The notes under the pieces: model-generated
What the model saw: only the letters and a program-made list of their open reading frames with translations
Databases searched by the model: none
Told to the model about the DNA's origin: nothing
Program-made: the position numbers and the translations under genes
Assembly: GCA_943737045.1 (NCBI GenBank)
Contig: CALSFV010000362.1
Span: 124,001-188,000 of the forward strand
Source: Parapristionchus giblindavisi
Taxonomy: Eukaryota > Nematoda > Chromadorea > Rhabditida > Diplogasteridae
Length of the DNA: 64,000 nt
Direction: 5' to 3'
In this document: positions 35,437 through 47,503 of the stretch, piece after piece
Layout: each line of letters opens with the position of its first letter
Numbering within the stretch: the stretch's first letter is position 1

Positions 35437-36713
35437 CAGGGTGCGCCATAATTACCCGAACTGTTGTCTCCAATTGATTCTCCCCTTGGGAATGCGACTT
35501 GAGTGATATGGTTCATGGTAAAGCTCATCAAGAATATGGGCAGCAGTGGTGTACTAGCGAATCTCACCGTGGTTTCTTTTAGCTCTGACACAAGCCTTGA
35601 GTATCTTCTCATATACGACTGCCGATTCCCGCAAGTAGTTGTCATCGAGTTCGTCCCATGCCTTGAGAAGGGGAGCACTGAGGGAGTCGAGGGTCTGGTG
35701 CTTGATAGGGGACATCTTGGCCTACAACACCTCCAAGCACTACAGTCGAGGAGGTTGAGATTGGGGGAGTTCGGAAGTAATTCAGTGTGATTGATTTTGC
35801 TGAGTACATGGGTGAAGAACCACGACTGGGTCAACTTTGTCATGTCATTGACGACAGAATCTTACCGAAAGGTCTAGTGGTCCTGACCGAAGTGGGTATG
35901 GTATCGGAGTAGAAGCGCGTCTTCGAGGATGTGCTTGGTATAATATGCCTTATTGATCTAGACGCATGGAGTGGCAAAAAGGAGGGGGGATTTTCAAGTT
36001 GGGCAAACAGCAGCTAAAACCTTGGCGTATTGTGGAAGACTGATATGACCCATGACCCCAGCCGTCTTGTAGGATTCTTTAAGATCGGAGGCAATGATTC
36101 TGTTGTTCTCGATATTCAGCTTGTCTTTGAAGGTAAGATATTCTCTTCGCTGAACATCGTGCTGAAGTGCGCGGACCTAGCACAACGCATAAAAAGTTGA
36201 GGTCACCGTTCTCAGCGGAGCTTGATCTGTCGTTCATTCGGTTCTAACAGTTTACTGTACTTGTAAGGGAGAAGAGTCTGCTGAGACCTGAGGAGACGAA
36301 GAATGGAAGTGTTCGAGAAATCGAGTCTTCAGATCGTAAACTTGTGGTTTCGAAGCACCATCTTTCGGATGGGATCTCGGTTCGTAGCGGTGGAAACTGA
36401 AATCGGTATATCTCTGCCCGGACGTTCCTTGTCAGTACCAAGATCGTGGTACACTATACCGGTATCGGATACAGCCGACTCGTGAAAGCCGAGCTGATGA
36501 ACTATGACAATCTACCTTGTACACTTGAGAATGAGGGGTCACAGTCGACTTGACTTCCCCATTACTAGAAGACTTGACTAATTGTCTTGAAACCTTTAAT
36601 AGGGAGTGGCCAATGATCACTCGTCATGATGCTGCAATAGGGGTTGTGCATTTGCATTGGGGGACTGGGAATCATAATGGTGAAATCAGTCCGGGTAAAT
36701 TTGGCGCACCCTG
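35437..36713 (-). mobile_element. Degenerate full-length mariner-type transposon, 1,277 bp
   Basis: Ends CAGGGTGCGCCATAATTACC and, at the other side, GGTAAATTTGGCGCACCCTG are inverted. TA flanks both ends (35435-35436; 36714-36715). The minus strand carries a decayed transposase of the Tc1/mariner (DDE/D) class spread over frames: a linker block PGRDIPISV and IRKMVLRNHKFTI (about 36400), then MFSEEN (first Asp/Glu region, about 36145), TKLTQSW (about 35820), LLPNSPNLNLLD (about 35760, the SPDLNPLD catalytic motif with Asp to Asn in NPD), then LKAWDELDDNYLRES (about 35650). Several stops and frameshifts make it inactive. An uninterrupted target site is seen in sister repeats at about 38047, 40747 and 42030, confirming the insertion point. 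Confidence 0.85.
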
Positions 36714-38699
36714 TAGAGACTTGGTGAACAAAATGAAGAGAGCATAATGAGAGAAATGGATGAGAGATACTGTGAATGAAGACTTCTGTACAGAGAAGGC
36801 ATACGGTAGATGATATGAATATAATACTGTAGATGAAATGAATGGATGCTTCAACTTTAACATACAGAGTATTTAAGATTTCCCCTAGAGATCGTTAGAT
36901 AAACAAAGTGGTTATCAATTCAGTGAACTGAACAATCAATACAGTGCAAACTGGTAAGACAGATCGAGAAATGAATGAAATATTTAATGATTTCAATCAT
37001 ATCTGATCCATTATATCAGTACTACATTGTATCTAATCGAGAAATAATGAGAGGGATCAAAGATCAATGAACAAAGACCAAATATCAAAGAGAATTGCAC
37101 GAATATGAAGCACATGATAGTAGACTATAAGAGAAGGAAGAAGAGGAGAGTGGCAACAGGGGTGAAAGAGGGTGGATAGTAGTCTCAGTCTCAGACTCTT
37201 TCCTACAATGAGATAGGAAGAGAGGACATGAACAAGGGGACATTGTAGTTTGTATTCAAGAGACTTGGTGACCAAAATGAAGGGAGTATGATGAGAGAAA
37301 TGGATGAGGGATACTGTGAATGAAGACTATCTAATGGAGAAATAATGAGAGTGATCAAAGATCAAAGATCAGAATATTAGGCAAGATATCAGACAGATAC
37401 TATTTCAGCGATTCAATAAATGCATCAGTCAATGACCTATTTCGTTAGACTTCCTTCATCTTACCCATTCAATCAATATATTATTGACATCGATCGATAA
37501 TCTTCTTCTACCATATCCACTATCATCATGGTTCATCAGTTCATCAGTTAGATTCACGGACGTTAGAGTAGACCTGACGTAAACACATAACTAGTAAATA
37601 AATACAGTTATGAAACAAGCAACCAGCGGCTTCAAGCCGAGTGCAAACGGAGAGCAAGTGAATAAATATCAAAGATCAAAGACCAAATATCAGTGAGTAT
37701 TGGACAAGTATGAAACAGTAGATGATATGACAATAGAATAATACAGAAGGCAAAACGACCAGAGGTGGAGAAGACTCTCTGAGATAGGAAGCGATTAGAG
37801 AATACACGAAATGAAGAGTGTTTGCTATATTATTCCTCCTCTAACTATAAGGTAGTCTAAAGACCAAAGATCAAAGATCAAAGACCAAATATCGAAGAGA
37901 ATTGCATGAATATGAAACATATGACAGTAGAATAAAGGAGAAGGAAGAATAGGAGAGTGACAACAGGGGTAAAAGAGGTTGGGTACAGACTCTTTCTGAC
38001 AATGAGATAGGAAGAGAAGGAATGAACAAGGGGATAGAGAGACATTGTAGTTTGTATTGTAGAGACTTGGTGAACAAAATGAAGAGAGCATAATGAGAGA
38101 AATGGACGAGGGATAATGTGAATGAAGACTACTGTACAAAGAAGGCATACGGTAAGAATTCCCCTAGAGATCGTTAGATAAACAATGTGGTGGTTAATTC
38201 AGTGAATTGAACAATCAATACAGTGCAAACTGGTAAGACAGATCGAGAAATGAATGAAATATTTAATGCTTCTAATCATATCTGATCCATTATATCAGTA
38301 CTACATTGTATCTAATCGAGAAATAATGAGAGGGATCAAAGATCAAAGAACAAAGACCAAATATCAAAGAGAATTGCACGAATATGAAGCACATGATAGT
38401 AGACTATAAGAGAAGGAAGAAGAGGAGAGTGGCAACAGGGGTGAAAGAGGGTGGGTAGTAGTCTCAGTCTCACAAGGAGTCTCATAGGCCTTAAGTCGGC
38501 GAAAAGCGACGGTTCATAGCTTATTAGAAAGCCCTTTCTCTGTAGATTAAGAAGGTGTGCTTAAAAAATCCTGAAGGGCTCTGTACTCGGAGTAAAAAAA
38601 ATTCAAAGTTTGGGCAATTTTTGTAACGAAATTGTCGTCTAATGGCGATGCAATTGCCGTGCAATAATGTGGTAGTTCTGCTCGCTACCTCTCCGAGCT

Positions 38700-38770
38700 A
38701 GTGGTGGCGCATTGGTAAAGATGCCGCGTAGAACTTTTGCGCGGCGGGTTCGATCCCCGCCGACGCGACT
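38700..38770 (+). other. tRNA-like pol III module, left arm
   Basis: TGGCGCATTGG fits an A box and GGTTCGATCCC is a consensus B box. The T arm GCGGG-TTCGATC-CCCGC pairs fully, and CCGCG/CGCGG can form an anticodon-type stem. The acceptor stem does not close, so this is a tRNA-derived or tRNA-mimic unit rather than a functional tRNA. Confidence 0.55.
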
Positions 38771-38788
38771 TGTTTTGCACGATTTTTA

Positions 38789-39014
38789 TGTGGTGTTAAA
38801 ATCTTGGAAAAGTAGATGGAAAAGTGAAAAGTAGTGTTAATTTTGTGATTGTAAAAGTAGTTGGAAAGTAGCATAGCTTCGTAATTGACAAACTTTTACA
38901 ATAAGAACCCTTTACGCGAGTGTTGGATTTCAACTTTTCCAACTACTTTTACAATCACAAAATTAACACTACTTTTCACTTTTCCATCTACTTTTCCAAG
39001 ATTTTAACACCACA
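38789..39014. mobile_element. 226-bp foldback MITE, TGTGGTGTTA termini, TSD TTA
   Basis: Ends TGTGGTGTTAAAATCTTGG and CCAAGATTTTAACACCACA. TTA flanks both sides (38786-38788; 39015-39017). The other arm of the host element keeps the uninterrupted site (revcomp of about 39575-39590), which proves the 3-bp duplication. A 3-bp TWA duplication is the signature of PIF/Harbinger-type insertion. Confidence 0.88.
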
Positions 39015-39185
39015 TTACACTTGAATTTTTATGTTTTTAAAAATAATTTTCCAATGTGCTTACTGATATTCATACATCCAAACTGTCCTAAAGTTTGTCA
39101 GTGTTGATTGAAAGATTCAACTATTTTAGAAATATCTCGATAAAACAAAGAACAACACTCAAAGATTTGAATAACAAAAGAGTAA

Positions 39186-39322
39186 TGTGGTGTTACATTT
39201 TCAAAACGTGCGCACGGCGTGCGAACGTTTTGAAAAGCACGCCGTGCGCACGCCGTGCGCACGGCGTGTGTGTTTTCTATACGTTGTTACATTTTGAAAC
39301 GTTTTGAAAATGTAACACCACA
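39186..39322. mobile_element. 137-bp foldback MITE, TGTGGTGTTA termini, TSD TAA
   Basis: Ends TGTGGTGTTACATTTTC and GAAAATGTAACACCACA; TAA flanks both sides (39183-39185; 39323-39325). The interior is a set of CGTGCGCACGGCGTGC palindromes. Same family as 38789-39014 and 17982-18447. Confidence 0.88.
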
Positions 39323-39591
39323 TAAGTCAATCAATACATCTATAATCTGATCTACTCTTCTTTCTTTCCCTCTCCAATTTATTCCTTAGCTAAACACTCT
39401 TCAGAATCTTTCTAGATACTTCTTTTTTTCCTACTTTTTTTTCTAATGTTTATGCTATTTCCTATACCTAACATTTTTATATAGGCTTCGGCCTGGGCAA
39501 CGACTGCAGCTCCATCGAGCCGGCCAAAAAAAAAGCAGGAGAAAATTATTTTTAAAAACATAAAAATTCAAGTGTAAAAATCGTGCAAAAC

Positions 39592-39661
39592 AAGTCGCGT
39601 CGGCGGGGATCGAACCCGCCGCGCAAAAGTTGTACGCGGCATCTTTACCACTGCGCCACCA
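39592..39661 (-). other. tRNA-like pol III module, right arm
   Basis: Inverted copy of 38700-38770. The B box GGTTCGATCCC is preserved, with a few substitutions in the anticodon-arm region. Both copies face inward from the element ends. Confidence 0.55.
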
Positions 39662-42600
39662 CTAGCTCGGAGAGGTAGATAGCAGAACTACCACATTATT
39701 GCACGGCAATTGCATCGCCATTAGACGACAATTTCGTTACAAAAATTGCCCAAACTTCGAATTTTTTTTACTCCGGGTACAGAGCCATTCAGGATTTTTT
39801 AAGCACACCTTCTTAATCTACACAGAATGGGCTTCCTAATAAGCTATGAACCGTCGCTTTTCGCCGACTTAAGGCCTATGAGACTCCTTGTCAGACTCTT
39901 TCCTACAATGAGATAGGAAGAGAGGACATGAACAAGGGGACATTGTAGTTTGTATTCAAGAGACTTGGTGACCAAAATGAAGAGAGTATGATGAGAGAAA
40001 TGGATGAGGGATACTGTGAATGAAGACTATCTAATGGAGAAATAATGAGAGTGATCAAAGATCAAAGATCAGAATATTAGGCAAGATATCAGACAGATAC
40101 TATTTCAGCGATTCAATAAATGCATCAGTCAATGACCTATTTCGTTAGACTTCCTTCATCTTACCCATTCAATCAATATATTATTGACATCGATCGATAA
40201 TCTTCTTCTACCATATCCACTATCATCATGGTTCATCAGTTCATCAGTTAGATTCACGGACGTTAGAGTAGACCTGACGTAAACACATAACTAGTAAATA
40301 AATACAGTTATGAAACAAGCAACCAGCGGCTTCAAGCCGAGTGCAAACGGAGAGCAAGTGAATAAATATCAAAGATCAAAGACCAAATATCAGTGAGTAT
40401 TGGACAAGTATGAAACAGTAGATGATATGACAATAGAATAATACAGAAGGCAAAACGACCAGAGGTGGAGAAGACTCTCTGAGATAGGAAGCGATTAGAG
40501 AATACACGAAATGAAGAGTGTTTGCTATATTATTCCTCCTCTAACTATAAGGTAGTCTAAAGACCAAAGATCGAAGATCAAAGACCAAATATCGAAGAGA
40601 ATTGCATGAATATGAAACATATGACAGTAGAATAAAGGAGGAGGAAGAATAGGAGAGTGACAACAGGGGTAAAAGAGGTTGGGTACAGACTCTTTCTGAC
40701 AATGAGATAGGAAGAGAAGGAATGAACAAGGGGATAGAGAGACATTGTAGTTTGTATTGTAGAGACTTGGTGAACAAAATGAAGAGAGCATAATGAGAGA
40801 AATGGACGAGGGATAATGTGAATGAAGACTACTGTACAAAGAAGGCATACGGTAAGAATTCCCCTAGAGATCGTTAGATAAACAATGTGGTGGTTAATTC
40901 AGTGAATTGAACAATCAATACAGTGCAAACTGGTAAGACAGATCGAGAAATGAATGAAATATTTAATGCTTCTAATCATATCTGATCCATTATATCAGTA
41001 CTACATTGTATCTAATCGAGAAATAATGAGAGGGATCAAAGATCAAAGAACAAAGACCAAATATCAAAGAGAATTGCACGAATATGAAGCACATGATAGT
41101 AGACTATAAGAGAAGGAAGAGGAGGAGAGTGGCAACAGGGGTGAAAGAGGGTGGATAGTAGTCTCAGTCTCAGACTCTTTCCTACAATGAGATAGGAAGA
41201 GAGGACATGAACAAGGGGACATTGTAGTTTGTATTCAAGAGACTTGGTGACCAAAATGAAGGGAGTATGATGAGAGAAATGGATGAGGGATACTGTGAAT
41301 GAAGACTATCTAATGGAGAAATAATGAGAGTGATCAAAGATCAAAGATCAGAATATTGGGCAAGATGTCAGACAGATACTATTTTAGCTATTCAATAAAT
41401 GCATCAGTCAATGACCTATTTCGTTAGACTTCCTTCATCTTACCCATTCAATCAATATATTATTGACATCGATCGATAATCTTCTTCTACCATATCCACT
41501 ATCATCATGGTTCATCAGTTCATCAGTTAGATTCACGGACGTTAGAGTAGACCTGACGTAAACACATAACTAGTAAATAAATACAGTTATGAAACAAGCA
41601 ACCAGCGGCTTCAAGCCGAGTGCAAACGGAGAGCAAGTGAATAAATATCAAAGATCAAAGACCAAATATCAGTGAGTATTGGACAAGTATGAAACAGTAG
41701 ATGATATGACAATAGAATAATACAGAAGGCAAACGACCAGAGGTGGAGAAGACTCTCTGAGATAGGAAGCGATTAGAGAATACACGAAATGAAGAGTGTT
41801 TGCTATATTATTCCTCCTCTAACTATAAGGTAGTCTAAAGACCAAACATCAAAGATCAAAGACCAAATATCGAAGAGAATTGCATGAATATGAAACATAT
41901 GACAGTAGAATAAAGGAGAAGGAAGAATAGGAGAGTGACAACAGGGGTAAAAGAGGTTGGGTACAGACTCTTTCTGACAATGAGATAGGAAGAGAAGGAA
42001 TGAACAAGGGGATAGAGAGACATTGTAGTTTGTATTGTAGAGACTTGGTGAACAAAATGAAGAGAGCATAATGAGAGAAATGGACAAGGGATAATGTGAA
42101 TGAAGACTACTGTACAAAGAAGGCATACGGTAAGAATTCCTATAGAGATCGTTAGATAAACAATGTGGTGGTTAATTCAGTGAATTGAACAATCAATACA
42201 GTGCAAACTGGTAAGACAGATCGAGAAATGAATGAAATATTTAATGCTTCCAATCATATCTGATCCATTATATCAGTACTACATTGTATCTAATCGAGAT
42301 ATAATGAGAGGGATCAAAGATCAAAGATCAAATATCAAAGAGAATTGCACGATTATGAAAGATATGACAGAAGAATAAGAGAGAAGGAAGAAGAGGACGC
42401 GAGCCAGAGAGCCAGAGTATGGTAAGGAAGAATATTCTTTATTTCAATGAGAGAAGAAGAGAGTGTTAGAGAAAGAGAGACTTAGGGAACCAATCATAGA
42501 GATAGGAAGAGAGTACACAAGATGAAGAGAGTGTTAGAGAAAGAGAGAGGGAAGGAGGACGCGAAGATTTTCTTTATATGAATACCAATTAATATTGCTT

Positions 42601-42736
42601 CTTTTACATATTTCGCTTGTTTTAAACGGGTTTTCACATAGTTTCGCACATTTCAAATAGAAGATTTGATGTTTTCCTAATGAAAATGTTTGTTATCATT
42701 CAAGGTAATAATTCGCACAAATCATCCATCGAAGAA

Positions 42737-45700
42737 ATGGAAGCTATCACCGACCCTGGAGAGCTCCTACTCGTGAGTTCTTTCGTTATTCATGTTCATC
42801 ATCCTTTATTCATGTATTGATCATTTCACTCTTTGGCCTCTATTGGCTTCTCATTGCTATAAAAAGTGCAGTTCTTTTTGCTCCACTGCAGCTTCCAACA
42901 AATGCCTTATAGTATACTAATAGATCTATAGATTACGGTAACTTGGATTACAGTAGCCATTACCATTCACTTATCTTACCGTAACTATTAAGAAGCTGTT
43001 CGGCAGCGGGCCCACGCTGGCCAACGTCAACGAGATCCTCGGAGAGGCGATGGCATACCTGGAGGGTATGTAATTTACATAATTATTCATAATGATATCG
43101 CCCGCTTACATTATTTCACAGTTTATTTGTTGATTGATTTATTCTATAAAAGCTCAGCTTGTTGTCTGTCTGTCAGTCACACTTCATTCTACAGTATCTA
43201 TTCTTGTCCTCATTACCGCATTATTTGTACCGCTCTACATACAGTATTCACTATCTTAACTACCGTATACTTTAAGCCGCTACATGTACCGTTTCCAATG
43301 TCATCACCACCGTATCATACATGCCGCTCTACATATAGTATTCACTATCTTAACTATCATATCCTCTATACCGATCTATATACAGTATTCACTATGTTAA
43401 CTACCGTATCCTTTATGCCGCTATATGTACAGTATCCAATTTCATCACACTGTGTCCTCTATGCCGCTCTATGCACAGCATTCACCATTCACTAACGCTC
43501 TATGTACAGTAAACGCTGTATACACACAATCTGATCTATAGTATGATCTACTGACCTTTCAAACTAATCAATAATGTAATACTTTCAGCCGGCACCGCCG
43601 TGCCTCTCCACCTCACGGCGACGGGGCGGACGCGGTTCGTGACCGCGGCGTACTTGCTGCAACCGGCAAGTACGCCAGTGCCGAACTCCTCCTGGCCTCT
43701 CCACCTCGTCATCGACGTACGAGGAGCAGAGGTATGCTGCAGAGATCAAAGATCAATAAATACATTTTAAAAATTGACGTGTATAAGATACATACATACA
43801 TGGGCACAATCAACAATATCTCATTGTAGTAATGACATTGTAACTATAATGATTGTATTATTGATTAATGTGCATTTCAGGCGGTGATCCACAGTGTGAG
43901 CAATGGAATCGTGACCTCTCGTCCGATTCCAGAGCACTTCCGCTCGCTGTGGGGGTACGTCCGGGGGCTGGAGGAGGTAAGACTATCAGATCGATAATTA
44001 CCGTAGTCTCTTAATACTATACCGTAGTCTCTTAATAAAATCGATAATTACCGTAGTCTCTTAATACTATACCGTAGTCTCTTAATAAAATCGATAATTA
44101 CCGTAGTCTCTTAATAATATACCGTATGATTCAGGAGACGGAGGCTGCGCAGGTTCTCACCGCCGACAGGCTGAAGGAGATGGCCCGTCCTCCCTCCCAA
44201 CCTCGCCCTCAAGAAGGATCATCGGCGGTCTATGAGTAAGTTATCTACCGTATCGCTAGCAGTGTAAAGCATAAATTACCTACTAAGGTTGATATTTGCC
44301 TAGGACCAGGGCCGAAACACTGGATCAAATTTGTTTATAGATATTCGATTTTTAAATAGTTTCTCTTCCAATACAACCTACTTTCCAAACCATTCTTCCA
44401 TTACTTTAACGTTAATTTGATCTTTGCAGAACCGTCACTCAGGGTCCTGCTGGCCCATCCACCTCCAGAGATGACTCGGGTCCGTACGAAATCGTCAGTC
44501 AGGGTCCCGCTGGCCCATCCACCTCCAGAGATGACTCGGGTCCGTACGAAATCGTCAGTCAGGGTCCCGCTGGCTCATCCACCTCCACAGATGATCCCTA
44601 TGAAATCGTCAATCGGTACTCCCAATTATCTATTTATTTCATCTAAATGATCTATTGATCTCTCAAATTTATAAATCAATCTTTCTTCTTTGACTAGACT
44701 ATTGTGGATCATACAAAAGGTGATCTTTGATCTTTACAGCCTTCCCGCACGCGATCCCGATTCGTCCTCCGACGACGACAGTGCCCCCACTGTACTTCTT
44801 CCTCAGAAGAAGGAGAAGAAGGGACTCATGAAAAGGTTCAAGGGCCTTATGAAGAGGTATGTATTACATGCTTACATAGGACTACTCCAAACTATAAATT
44901 TCTTTAAACTATTGGACAATTTAAAAAAAATCGTTATTTTCGCATAAATTTTAATCTTTCGCATAAAACCGAGGCATATTTAGTGGGTCGATCCTCACAT
45001 TGTGAGGGTATGAAAAGGTATGCTCTAAACCATCCAAAATATGTTTGTAACTGTGTCACGAAATGTGTACCTTCCGGGCAAGTGTAACATGTCTGACTTT
45101 TGTTGACGTGAAGAACATGTGCCACGTATACGATAAACCAGAATGAATACTAGATCTAATTCTTTGCCATATTCTAAGATCAAAGATCATTCATTAATAA
45201 TGATGAATTTGAATTTCAGAAAGCGAGGAAGAGACGAGGAGGATCGCGTAGAAAGGTGAGGAATACTTAATTGACAACTTGACTAGGAGGGGAATAATAC
45301 AATAGTTAAGAAATCTTGTAAATATCGTAATAACAATCAATAAATCAATAATTATCAGGGCGCGAGCAGAGTCCGACCGAGACGACATCGATCTCATGGA
45401 GGCCGTGAACCCTGGTCCACTGTAAGTATGCAATCAATCGATAAGCACAGTAGTTACAGTACCCTAATCTATTATGCACAACTACCGTATCCTTAGAGCT
45501 AGTTTATATTTAAAATTACCGTAATGTTCACTCGTACAGGATGAAACGTCGTCGATCGGCCTCACCTACCGTACCCGAGCCCGAGCCATCCGCTGCAGCA
45601 CAGGAGGTACCGGAGCCCCCAGCTCAAGGGTAAGCACCATTCCTGGTTCCATTGAGATAGACGAGATCATTTTACATTAAAGAGATTCGTTTGTCGGTGC

Positions 45701-47316
45701 CGTAATCAAATAGTCTGTCATTTGAAATATATCTCACTGATATTACATATCATGTTAGAGAAAAAGAATGATGATGATGTGAACACAAACACTAGAGAGT
45801 CAGACTATAGATAGATATTGTTTTCTTGGCACTGTGCCAAGACCATGTCTTGTATTGTAATATCTTTGATTGCAGAGACGAAGAGGAAGAGATGGAGGTC
45901 GTCGACGTCGTTGGAGGAATCCACGATGAGTCAGTCATTACTCTACCATTTTCATATATTATCATCTGGAATTAGCCTTATTGTGCTTGCGCAATCACTC
46001 CCATCAGTATAACAAAACAAATTAGTCAGCTAGACTTTATAAGAATAATCATGGTAATCTAATATCTATGATTGAGACATACCAAAGAGTATTACATTTG
46101 AGAGTGTCCAGTACCATATTCTATTATACATAGTATATCATGTATTAGAGGCTATTAATGAGAGATCAAAACCTTGGAATGGTGCCAACATCACAAATTG
46201 TACTGTAACTGATATGAATGCAGTGCGGACGGCATTGATGGAGAGGAAGGAGAGGATGGAGAGGATGGGACCGGAGCCGCTGTTCAGGCCGCACCTACCG
46301 CAGTGCCCAACGTGCCTGCAACAGCGCCCACCACGCCTCCTGCACCGACCTTGGTCCCTGCCACGCCTGGTGGTCCAGCTCTGGTGCCCGTGGTGGTGAT
46401 GCCTCCCCCTCTCGTCGGAGCTCCCCCTCTCTCCCAAGATCTCGCCATGCCCACGAAGTAAGTCCTCCATTCCTATAATTGATTTCTACCGTAATCCATA
46501 TTCATACTGTATCTATGACTCAATTCAGGGACCAGGCCCTCTCCACCCTCATGGATCTCCCTGAGACGGGTGTTAAGGCCCCGATGACGTCGATTAGAGC
46601 CAATGCAGTGCCAATCGTCTACAGTGGATATCGGTCCACAATCTCCCACAATCAGGCTCAGAAGAAGAACCTGGTAAGTTCATTACTACTATATACATCT
46701 CGCCAATCTTATCCTCCTCCTTGCCCCTCTCCCTCTACCTCTCCCTCTCCCTCTCCCTCTCCCTCCGTATATCTCACTAACTCTATCATTGCAGAATGCG
46801 CTCATCCGTACCTACTCCCTGTTGATGCACCATCCCGGTGTTACAGAGGAGGAGTATCTCGAGTGGGCGAGGGAGATCAATCGGCTGATTGAGGAGCTGC
46901 ACAAGATGGTCGAGGCCTCCCAGCGATTCTTCGCGGTATGTATACTTCGTCTTATTCATTATGTTCATCTCCCAAATGTGTAGATACCGTAGTAATGTAT
47001 AACGTCATCTTGATACCGTAATCACAGATGTTATCATGATTATCATATTCAGTATCTACACCGAAGACTAGCTGGTGCTCGTGCTGGAGGAGTGAAGGTC
47101 GATTGGAATGCGGCGATGGAACTGCGCCATGGCAGAGTGGTGTAAGTATCCCTTTCTCATCTTATCTCAATCCCTCTCTAACAATCTAGCTCCAGCTCTA
47201 GCTCTAGCTCTTTAAATCAATCAATAAATCAATAATTCGTTAATACTTTCAGTGAGCGGGCTGGCCGACTAACTGAGGGAGTGCAGCGTTTGGCTCACAC
47301 CTTCTCTCTACACTGA
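42737..47316 (+). CDS. Unrecognised nuclear-type protein, 16 exons, 555 aa
   Basis: Complete, phase-consistent model: 42737-42772, 42993-43065, 43589-43731, 43881-43976, 44135-44235, 44430-44615, 44740-44856, 45220-45255, 45359-45421, 45540-45629, 45876-45929, 46224-46457, 46529-46673, 46795-46935, 47053-47141, 47253-47316 (TGA); 1,668 nt. N-terminal globular-looking part (residues 20-116: TATGRTRFVTAAYLL, WPLHLVIDVRGAE, FRSLWGYVRGLEE). Then comes a 20-residue repeat, GPAGPSTSRDDSGPYEIVSQ, in about 2.8 copies (153-210). A basic patch KKEKKGLMKRFKGLMKRKRG could be a nuclear signal. An acidic GEEGEDGEDG and a Pro/Ala/Val-rich linker (337-405) precede a helical C-terminus (NALIRTYSLLMHHPG, LEWAREINRLIEELHKMVEA). 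I do not recognise the family and propose no function. The gene is GC-rich compared with its introns. The short first exon is the weakest part. Confidence 0.78.
43987..44128. repeat. Intronic 54-bp tandem repeat
   Basis: ATCGATAATTACCGTAGTCT followed by CTTAATACTATACCGTAGTC is repeated about 2.5 times within the intron between exons ending 43976 and starting 44135. Confidence 0.85.
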
Positions 47317-47503
47317 GTTAGGTATGTCTTGTAGTTTTAATTATAAAAAGAATACAAACAAACCTAGACTCTGAAAATCTAAATAGAATCAATTATATGA
47401 TTAGAATCTGCTATTATTGATTGATTGTTACAGTAATTATAAATCAAAAGAGTACTGATCGAGGTACTGTATCATCATAAACTGACCATAGTTTACATTT
47501 CAG

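Larger units (their letters stand above)
38473..39890. mobile_element. 1,418-bp foldback transposon inserted in the array, TSD TCA
   Basis: Termini CAAGGAGTCTCATAGGCC and GGCCTATGAGACTCCTTG are inverted, flanked by TCA (38470-38472; 39891-39893). The empty site (CTCAGTCTCAGACTCTTTCC) is intact in the array copies at about 37183 and 41161, so boundaries are exact. Arms of about 350 bp each contain a tRNA-like module. The left arm is interrupted by one MITE (38789-39014) and the loop by another (39186-39322). No protein is encoded. Confidence 0.9.
36714..42420. repeat. 1.28-kb tandem array, about 3.4 copies
   Basis: The landmark ACTGGTAAGACAGATCGAG occurs at about 36949, 38229, 40929 and 42209: spacing 1,280, 2,700 (1,280 plus a 1,418-bp insertion and its TSD) and 1,280. 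Copies are nearly identical. Each contains GATCAAAGATCAAAGA words and the same minus-strand ORFs (for example 37825-38148, 40525-40848, 41803-42126), which are repeat translations without recognisable domains. The array ends in GA-rich sequence at 42420-42570. Confidence 0.9.

Noticed and set aside
38700..39661. Two functional tRNA genes
   Set aside because: A and B boxes and T arm are good, but acceptor stems do not pair and both lie in transposon arms; called tRNA-like only.
37825..42126. Identical 107-codon ORFs in each array unit (MPSLYSSLHSHYP...)
   Set aside because: Conserved only because the tandem units are recent copies; Ser/Leu/Pro-rich, no domain, no promoter or splice context.
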